Source: Flabesymbios commensalis (Eukaryota; Annelida; Polychaeta; Terebellida; Flabelligeridae). From it: 64,000 nucleotides of DNA. Positions within the stretch are counted from its first letter, which is position 1. Every line of letters begins with the position of its first letter. Shown piece after piece: positions 59,358-64,000 of the stretch. Under the pieces are notes generated by a model that was not told where the DNA came from, made no database searches, and saw only the letters and a list, made by a program, of their open reading frames with translations. The DNA lies in contig OZ024909.1 in NCBI GenBank assembly GCA_964017125.1, positions 54,011,085 to 54,075,084 of the forward strand, read 5' to 3'. A program made the translations under genes and the position numbers.

Positions 59358-61462
59358 GAGTCAAAACGGAGTAAGAGATGAAGCAGTTTTGTGCTTGGAG
59401 TCAAACATGTCGCCAGAGATGAGTCAGTCTGGTGATGGGAAACTCTCTCAACAACGTTGGCTTATTTTAGTAAATCAGAATCTCAACCTGACAATAATTA
59501 TTGTTTGTACAATGTCTTGAAACATCCGTCCTATTTGTTGGTGAAATAAAATATAGAAGCAACCTTTCTACAATCATGACAATTTGCCTCACATATAGGC
59601 TTAGGGCCTAATATCTGAGAGATCAAGGACTTTGGTACATGTTTTGTTCTGCTTTGTTACATGTGAGTAACAATAAGCGATGAATTTGAATTATGGCTTG
59701 GATGTTTGTGTGTGATAATATATACGTGTTCGACGTAACAATACTGCTGGTCTGACAGAGGCTGGCTGATCGTGGCGGCCTACATTAGTCACAGTCCGGT
59801 CAGCCAAACTGATTAGAGACATGACCCTATTACAGATTGTGCCGTCAATTCCGACAGCCCCTGATCCCCAATTCTGCGCACGTCCGACAGTAGGTGCGAT
59901 TCCCAACTTACAAGATAAAAGTTGGATTATTGTCGTACTAGCGTCTACGACGCTGGGGGAACCGCTTTATAGTCCGACGGCCCGTAAGTCCGACGGCCCA
60001 TTAGACGCTGGTACGACAAAAAGTCAACTTTGCACCATCACCTTGTTTGCGTGGTCAATAATGATTAATGATAAAATACAATTATAATAACTTGCGTAAG
60101 GCTATAAATGTCAAAGATGGTGGCTTTTCAACACTATTTCATTTTAGTAATTAGAGAGTTTGTGCCTTGTGAAGGTCATTATTTTCTGGTCTTCTAGACA
60201 AGTAGAAAGTTTATTTCTGTGAGATTACAGATAATATCACAGGTCGGTCGTGTTAAGATAATTAGTTTGTCCCAGTGACGGGAGGCACATTGCTCGGCTA
60301 GACTCTTAGATAAATTATTTGCACTCCTAACTTTTTGTGCAGGGTGGTAAAATACCAAATGTTCTACATTAATATCCAAACCTTCTCAGCCAGTACTAAA
60401 AAACACAATATGCTTATCCAATGTTAGCTAAATGTTGGGCTATCTACATTCTTAGGTAAGAATGTAGAGCTCCTCGGGCTTTATCCTATACATCATCTCA
60501 CCTCGTCATATGTCTTGTAGTAAGTGTAGTCATATCTATTTGAGCCTGTTTGTCTGTCGATAAGAGCACGTGCACGGGCCAGCTCGTGCTTCAATAGGTT
60601 CTCTTCTACCACCCTGAAAATAACACACATGAGGGTTTTCATACATGTTATACAGTTATTATGTTTATACTGTTTATTTAATCTAATTTGCGTCCTACAT
60701 AAAAAAAATACGAAATCCCATTAACACATGTTTGTTTTCAGGATATAATCATGTAAAATACTTGATACATTATTAAATAGATTGCATAATGCTATTGGTG
60801 AACTGACTGTGGCGTTCTTTTAAGGATATTTGCAATTGGTTTCTGTTGAAAACCCAATGATACCCATTATTAAGATTTCACCTCGCTGATGAATTGGAGG
60901 CTCAAGAATGTGATATTTCAATCCCACAGAATTTGCAAATGAAGCTGACTACAATATACAATGTTCTCGCACTCTTACGTTTCAGCCATTTTCAGTATTC
61001 TGTGCTAAGTGGCAGAGAGTTGGCTGACATATTTTTTGTAGAAACATATATTAAAGTGGCAGGTGTATCAAAAATGTTACATTTACACGTTTTCGTAAGC
61101 ATAATATTTACACATAATAATATAAATTTAGGTGTCAGAGCTGGCTATAGTAACAAAAATACCCTGAAAAACCTGATTAACATGATTAAATCAAGAACTA
61201 GATAATCTTTCACTAAGCATATATCTTGACCAAAGAAATTGTACTGAATTTATTACAAGGTCTATAGCATTAAGATGTGCTCTCTCCTTTATCTTTTTTT
61301 CAATATTGACTGTTAATTTACAAACCTCTGCACATCCTCCACCACCATCTCGTAGTCAATACGCAGATCGTCCAGTGAATCTGTGAACAGCTGCTGATGA
61401 ATAGGATGTACACTCATATCAGCATAAGGGTGGCCTGGGCGGGGCTCACGCCAAAAATCCAC
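49885..61462 (-). CDS. M14 metallocarboxypeptidase zymogen, 3' nine exons (5' end outside window)
   Basis: Exons 61462-61326, 60613-60502, 57942-57838, 56046-55942, 55410-55300, 54702-54606, 53662-53460, 52266-52182 and 50075-49885 join in frame to 381 codons plus TAG. They cover the end of the activation peptide (VDFWREP...YEMVVEDVQ) and a complete catalytic domain of pancreatic carboxypeptidase A/B type. In bovine CPA numbering: zinc ligands His69 and Glu72 (GIHAREW) and His196 (MHSYGQL); Arg127 (RLWRKTR); Asn144-Arg145 (DANRNYD); Tyr248; and Glu270 (YTIELRD). Position 255, which sets S1' specificity, is Arg (SSGTSRDWG), as in the CPO type that prefers acidic C-terminal residues. The protein is presumably secreted and activated by proteolysis; the signal peptide and first propeptide exons are not in the window. 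Introns hold MITEs, a SINE, satellites and a long GGTC array. Confidence 0.92.
50440..51640. repeat. Satellite with a unit of about 170 bp in carboxypeptidase intron
   Basis: GCACATTTTGACTTCCCAAT, CTGATTGTCTTCAAATTTTG, GATGTGCATTTTGGGGTAAC and TTTTGGTTCAGTACTATGG repeat about six to seven times with deletions. It lies entirely within the last intron (50076-52181). Confidence 0.85.
51653..51780 (+). CDS. Possible plus-strand exon, unidentified
   Basis: Follows a good acceptor (ACTTCTCCTCAG) and ends AA|GTTTGT. It reads YTPRLNFEESQIAMVMLMML and GQMKTSDRIFSYFVLNVQD. Coding-like base use; family not recognised. It lies inside the last carboxypeptidase intron on the opposite strand, so it would be part of an overlapping gene or a captured fragment. 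Confidence 0.35.
52182..52266 (-). CDS. Carboxypeptidase exon: AADALTAVHGTQY
   Basis: Encodes the helix before the specificity loop. It ends TTAT|GTAAGT, so Tyr248 is split across this intron. Confidence 0.9.
52730..52899. mobile_element. piggyBac-like MITE, hairpin lost
   Basis: GAACCCTTTCAGCGCGGGGAT then directly AAATCGAGGCGGAAAGAACT, GATTTCAAATTGAAAAA and TCAGCGCTG. It matches the TCTGACGTC family but lacks its hairpin. Confidence 0.65.
52899..53454. mobile_element. CCGCC-family MITE carrying a SINE
   Basis: TTTTAACCGCCAGTACCG at the left, TTGGCGGTCAGAGAGTTAA at the right; inner hairpin TTTTTCACTCATTTGAAG / CTTCAAGTGGGTGAAAA. It abuts the preceding MITE as at 33.2 kb. The SINE at 53030-53349 inserted into it. 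Confidence 0.7.
53030..53349 (+). mobile_element. tRNA-related SINE, plus orientation
   Basis: Flanked by a 13-bp direct repeat CCATTTCGTGAAA (53017-53029 and 53350-53362). A-box-like GGGTAGTGGTTAGCACC, B box GGGGTTCGGTTCCCGC, then a second tRNA-like unit GACCGAGAGGTAGCGTGCTC with AGGGTTCGAATTTCG, then the tail. Same family as 45123-45460. It sits in the intron between the His196 exon and the next exon, in the opposite orientation to the gene. Confidence 0.9.
53460..53662 (-). CDS. Carboxypeptidase exon: His196
   Basis: Encodes CASTYPGDYAFSEPETKAH and ALFFTMHSYGQLWMTPYGYT, with the third zinc ligand and Ser197-Tyr198. Confidence 0.92.
53774..54099. mobile_element. 326-bp foldback element
   Basis: The left half and right half are near-perfect inverse copies: ACACAATCAGGCTAAAATCA at the left, TGATTTCAGCCTGATTGTGT at the right, with GTCCATAGACTAGAAC and GCGAGATATAAAGACGAAAT in between, folding at TTTCAGACATTTCAGAAAT. 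A diverged partial copy is at 42300-42545. Confidence 0.8.
54606..54702 (-). CDS. Carboxypeptidase exon: Arg127 and Asn144-Arg145
   Basis: Encodes DRLWRKTRKPNE and CIGTDANRNYDFKW, the substrate carboxylate-binding residues. Ends phase 1 before GTGAGT. Confidence 0.92.
54821..55172. repeat. (GGTC)n microsatellite, 352 bp
   Basis: About 88 units with three GTTC interruptions, in the carboxypeptidase intron between the Arg127 and NPDGY exons. All three frames are open on each strand (RSVG or DRPT repeats); not coding. Confidence 0.97.
55221..55275. repeat. Hairpin next to carboxypeptidase donor
   Basis: GATGTGAAAGAAGTGAAGA and its inverse around a 17-base loop, ending 24 bases from the donor of the NPDGY exon. 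Confidence 0.8.
55300..55410 (-). CDS. Carboxypeptidase exon: PSLNPDGY
   Basis: Encodes YNVYIMPSLNPDGYVYTHEE, the conserved core strand and NPDGY turn. Donor GAG|GTGAGT. Confidence 0.92.
55556..55805. mobile_element. piggyBac-like MITE, TCTGACGTC-hairpin family
   Basis: Hairpin 55575-55632 with arms CGACTTTAGACGTC..., one mismatch. Ends TTCAGCGCCTTAATTGGGTTAA. Confidence 0.75.
55942..56046 (-). CDS. Carboxypeptidase exon: zinc site HARE
   Basis: 105 bp, phase 0 at both ends. LWIDGGIHAREWISPAVAQW carries His69, Arg71 and Glu72. A degenerate hairpin MITE begins immediately after the GTAAGA donor. Confidence 0.92.
56184..56436. mobile_element. piggyBac-like MITE with CTACAAGTCG hairpin
   Basis: TTAACCCTTTAAGCCCT to AGGCTTGAAAGGGTTAA. 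The hairpin near 56341-56405 has arms CATCTTCATCCACTACAAG and its inverse around GAATTGCGACAGCAAATTCG. Confidence 0.8.
56520..56900. repeat. Dispersed repeat with poly-G end, minus orientation
   Basis: Inverse relative of 45560-45790: GGCCACCATTCAATATCCAGG, an 11-G run and GAAGCCTCGCTTTGTTTGTC. A 125-codon open frame on its minus strand has no motif and is not claimed. Confidence 0.55.
57586..57815. mobile_element. piggyBac-like MITE, TCTGACGTC-hairpin family
   Basis: CTAACCCTTTCAGTGCGGGG start; hairpin 57601-57672 with GACTTTAGTCGTCAGAATCT arms; body AATGGTCGTAGACCAATAAC; ends ATAATTCAGCGCTTAA, 23 bases before the carboxypeptidase exon at 57838. Confidence 0.8.
57838..57942 (-). CDS. Carboxypeptidase exon: LEEWL...LYIMK
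   Basis: 105 bp, phase 0 at both ends. GRSYEDRVLYIMK corresponds to GKSYEGRPxYVLK of CPA/CPB. Two Cys (FCGTRCEL) are extra relative to typical CPA here and may form a local disulfide. Confidence 0.9.
58488..58596. mobile_element. Full palindromic MITE, CCCAGCAAACAC family
   Basis: CCCAGCAAACACAAAACATT and the inverse AATGTTTTGAGTTTGCTGGG, centre GACCAACGTCGAAGACGTTG. Located in a carboxypeptidase intron. Confidence 0.85.
59105..59440. repeat. Degenerate minisatellite of about 45-60 bp, with (TCTG)n
   Basis: GAGTCAAAACGTAGTA, GAGTCAGTCTGGTG and AAGAGAGAAGCCAGTCTAG-type words repeat about five times, interrupted by a TCTG run at 59325-59358. Confidence 0.6.
59915..60025. repeat. Imperfect palindrome with CCGACGGCCC repeat
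   Basis: GTCGTACTAGCGTCTACGAC faces AGACGCTGGTACGAC; between them AGTCCGACGGCCC occurs twice. Probably MITE debris in a carboxypeptidase intron. Confidence 0.5.
60502..60613 (-). CDS. Carboxypeptidase exon: propeptide-enzyme junction
   Basis: VVEENLLKHELARARALIDR then YDYTYYKTYDE. The Arg-rich stretch before YDYTYY is the expected region for activation cleavage by a trypsin-like protease. Confidence 0.9.
61326..61462 (-). CDS. Carboxypeptidase exon: activation-peptide C-terminal part
   Basis: Encodes VDFWREPRPGHPYADMSVHP through VEDVQ. The donor is the less usual AG|GTTTGT at 61325, required to keep frame with the next exon; a GTAAAT donor four bases further breaks the frame. The acceptor and first part of this exon are repeated twice upstream. 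Confidence 0.88.
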
Positions 61463-61615
61463 CTGAAACAATAGATTACCATTATATTACACTCACGTCG
61501 GCATAAGGGCGCGGCTCACGCCAACAATCCACCTGAAACAAGAAATTGTCATTACACTCATGTCGGGATAAGCGTGGCCTGGCGCGGCTCACACCAAAAA
61601 ATACAGCTGAAACAA
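61415..61615 (-). repeat. Three tandem copies of an acceptor plus exon-start segment
   Basis: GGCTCACGCCAAAAATCCACCTGAAAC (shown in part: CCACCTGAAAC) and upstream GCATAAGGGTGGCCTG recur at about 61497-61540 and 61563-61612. The middle copy keeps CAG|GTGG and could read VDCWREPRPYAD before GTGAGT; the outer copy has lost the frame. Confidence 0.75.
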
Positions 61616-61619
61616 CGAT

Positions 61620-63330
61620 TTTACTGCGAAATTACGTTTTATATCGACAAAAATCTTCCGAAAAAAATGTTGTATCCACCCTAACCATCAGTTTTACAGT
61701 ATTTCTGATCTTTGTATAAAGGTACGTTACTAGTTTCGTTCAATTTGACAATAATTTATTTGCAATAGTTGCTTATTAAAACACCTTTTATCTTCAAGAA
61801 CCGTTATGTAGTGTGCTAATTAAATAATTAAAACTCTTGTTTTGCGACATACTCTGAAAGGGTGAAATATGTCACTGTTTGACGTTTATTATATTTTATC
61901 TAGTGACTGGGGTTAGGTTTAAATACCGGTACCCGTTCATCAGTCAATTGAATTAATCATAAATAATAAAGCCTAAATATTTCCTTATAAATCGCTTTTG
62001 TTATAGTTTTAACTGATGATGCTAAAAATGCATGTTTAATGGAAATATCATTAAATAGCAGGTTTACTTATGACCTGTAATCGCGACTTTGATGAAGAAA
62101 CAGTATTAAAGTAATCGCAATCGTAATCGTAAAAATAGAAAATAATTGTAATGGTAGGCCTATCAATATTTATTTATGATATGTAATCGGACTTGCAAGT
62201 GATTTTTTTTCATGACAGGAAATCGTAATTTTAATCTTAATTGATGACATAAATCAACTGTAATCAAAATCGTAATCGGATGTACAAATTGTAATGGACC
62301 CCGACCCTGACAGACAGTAGTATGGCACGTGATTAGATTATTCTAAGAAGGTACGAAAGAGTTATGTTCTAATACTAAAAAATACTTTCTATTATTATAA
62401 ATAATGGTCAGCTTTATGAATTTTAAGAAATTATTTTTCAATCATGATAAATGAGCTATATATATACATGTAAATAACTATAATGTTGATATGAACCGCA
62501 CACGCTCTGAACTTACTAGTACATGAATGTATGGAAACTCAAAAATAGCTTCAATAATGCTTGGTGGTTTAGAGTGATCGTAAGCATTTCAACAAAATTG
62601 TATTTAACTCCATACAAAGAACGTAAAAAATACCGTAAAATTGAAAAAATGAAAATCCTCCATCCCAATGAGCCATTTCAACTTATGTAGCCGGGTTTGT
62701 GTATGGCCACGCCTCACGATCACCTGGTCGGTTGTTCGATCCCCGGGCTTAGAATGTTGTTCATAATACTAATGTTTCCGCTAATTTTTCAAAGTATTGA
62801 AAAAATTATTATAATCTAACGCAATTGTATATATTTGCTACATTTTCGATTTCACTTCCAGGTACATGCAAAATGTATTATGTAGGCAAATGGTAGATGA
62901 TGCAGTTGTTTCGCATATTGGGGCATATGCTTCTGAAATCTGAGCATCCATCAACTAAAATAATGTCTCTCTCAATTTATCCCTCGTTACTGTATGTATA
63001 TATGCCATTTGCCATGTTTGATATCGAGTGTATGGTATACACAAATAATTGGAACAATATTGCCTCAAAGTTGGGATAATGCCTGTACACTAAGACAACA
63101 TTGTTATAACATTGACACAATATTAGGACGGTGTTTCGTGCTGCAAATGCAACCCGATGCAGCAATCTCGTGTAGCAGCAATTTAGTCACGTCCTATATT
63201 TTCATTATTAAACACTGGATGCGTGGTGTCACGCCAGGTGTCAGTAATAATAACTAGCGTATTCCTTGATGACAGACGACTCCGTGATGAGAAACGTCCC
63301 CTGACACAGGGATGTGTCGAGATTGTGAAT
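61620..63330. other. Intergenic or intron DNA; upstream carboxypeptidase exons not found
   Basis: No segment here encodes a signal peptide or propeptide N-terminus with splice sites, so those exons are probably beyond 64000. A tRNA-like fragment with GTTCGATCCCC lies near 62690-62750. Confidence 0.45.
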
Positions 63331-63333
63331 CAT

Positions 63334-63446
63334 TCCTCAGCAGACACAAGACGTTGAATTAATGTTGGTTTAGCGTTGGTCCAACGTCGTAGACGGTGGA
63401 ACAACGTTAAACCAATATTGATTCAACGTCTTGTGTCTGGTGGGTC
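63334..63446. mobile_element. Palindromic MITE with GACGTTGAAT arms
   Basis: AGACACAAGACGTTGAATTA and the inverse TTGATTCAACGTCTTGTGTCT; inner GTTGGTCCAACGTCGTAGAC. Same general family as 39893 and 58488 but different arms. Confidence 0.8.
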
Positions 63447-63499
63447 ATGTGTAGGCATATGTGTAGCCATGTGTAGGCATATGACCACCTATCGCTCTA

Positions 63500-63753
63500 A
63501 TACTTACAACGCTGAAGTATTTTGTGAAAATCATGGAAACCAAAGTTTTTTTGTCAATTTCATGAATTTGAAATCATCAGAAATGTCTTAGTTGGCTCTT
63601 TCTTTTTCATTTGAATACCTATGTCATGGGTCTACGGCGATTAGACATATTTAAATTAATTCAGTTGGGGGACCGTCTTTATACATCAGAATCTGACTTC
63701 TACAAACGTCAGATTCTAACGTATAAAGACGGTCCCCACGCTAAAAGCGTTAA
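63500..63753 (-). mobile_element. piggyBac-like MITE, TCTGACGTC-hairpin family, inverted
   Basis: Inverse of the family body (ATTTGAATACCTATGTCATG); hairpin 63668-63737 with GGGGACCGTCTTTATAC arms; right end CTAAAAGCGTTAA. Confidence 0.75.
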
Positions 63754-64000
63754 ACAATTTAAAAGCATAGTTTTAGACTTTATGAGAATATTATCTTGAT
63801 ATTGAATAAAATTATTTAAAAAATAGCCGTACAGAGGCTGGAGATCGTTTAATAATCTCTACGATTGTAAATTCTTAAATAGCTAACCAAAATATTAATC
63901 AGCTGGTTTTTCGCTTATTTCTAAGTTCATCTTGTTAATTTGATATATTATTTTAGTCTCACGTCACGTTAACAAAACAGAAATACAGCTTTAAATGCCG

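Noticed and set aside
62690-62755. tRNA gene candidate with GTTCGATCCCC
   Set aside because: B-box-like only; no convincing cloverleaf or A box by eye, so more likely a SINE fragment.
62977-63165. Carboxypeptidase signal-peptide exon
   Set aside because: Hydrophobic frame, but no propeptide similarity and no donor in the right phase; it overlaps imperfect palindromic repeat sequence.

Overview
The window is eukaryotic, AT-rich nuclear DNA, most likely from a marine invertebrate (possibly a deuterostome such as an echinoderm or hemichordate; low confidence). It has spliced genes with GT-AG introns and consistent intron phases, abundant LINE, SINE and foldback elements, long microsatellites, and a 200-base assembly gap (34423-34622). 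I see no operons, rRNA, CRISPR arrays, or retrovirus or Polinton remains.

Host genes. All well-supported host genes are on the minus strand. (1) A cluster of three WSCD-type sulfotransferase paralogues. Copy A (850-1312) shows only its first coding exon before the window edge. Copy B (12010-14207) is complete: three exons, 356 aa. Copy C (28240-30936) is complete: three exons, 344 aa. B and C share exon phases and a second exon of exactly 234 bp. The predicted proteins are type II membrane proteins with a PAPS-binding loop. (2) The 3' nine exons (61462 down to 49885; 381 codons plus stop) of an M14 metallocarboxypeptidase zymogen. All active-site residues are present, and there is an Arg at the S1' specificity position, which suggests an enzyme that removes acidic C-terminal residues. 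Weaker coding signals are a coiled-coil exon (33437-33615, minus) and two coherent plus-strand exon-like segments (49601-49862 and 51653-51780) interleaved with the carboxypeptidase 3' end.

Mobile DNA. 6.5-10.2 kb holds a decayed LINE split by a 2.5-kb DNA element with long terminal inverted repeats. 10.5-12.0 kb is a foldback element abutting the 3' end of gene B. 16.1-24.1 kb is a second LINE. Its ORF1 appears to join an RRM-like domain to a NADAR (YbiA/DUF1768) domain, its ORF2 has APE endonuclease and reverse transcriptase, and its 3' UTR is interrupted by a 2.5-kb non-autonomous DNA element carrying about nine copies of a GTAGGGTTAC motif. The non-coding block upstream of WSCD copy A (1.6-3.9 kb) reappears at 25.4-26.8 kb, so the A and B units look like an old tandem segmental duplication later split by the LINE. 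Many short elements with TTAACCCTTT ends (piggyBac-like MITEs) recur at 15.5, 33-35, 52.7-57.8 and 63.5 kb. Each carries an internal hairpin whose arms differ between copies but stay complementary within a copy.

Tandem DNA. There are satellites with units of about 158 bp (31.9-32.8 kb), about 350 bp (42.6-43.8 kb, with inverted relatives at 46.4-47.2 kb) and about 170 bp (50.4-51.6 kb, inside a carboxypeptidase intron), a 9-bp minisatellite at 37.7 kb, and long tetranucleotide arrays at 31.3, 38.7-39.2 and 54.8-55.2 kb.

The parts most worth a second look are the LINE with an ORF1 NADAR domain, the GTAGGGTTAC-rich element, the hairpin-bearing MITE families, and the Arg255-type carboxypeptidase. 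All splice sites and alignments were read by eye; nothing was searched against a database.
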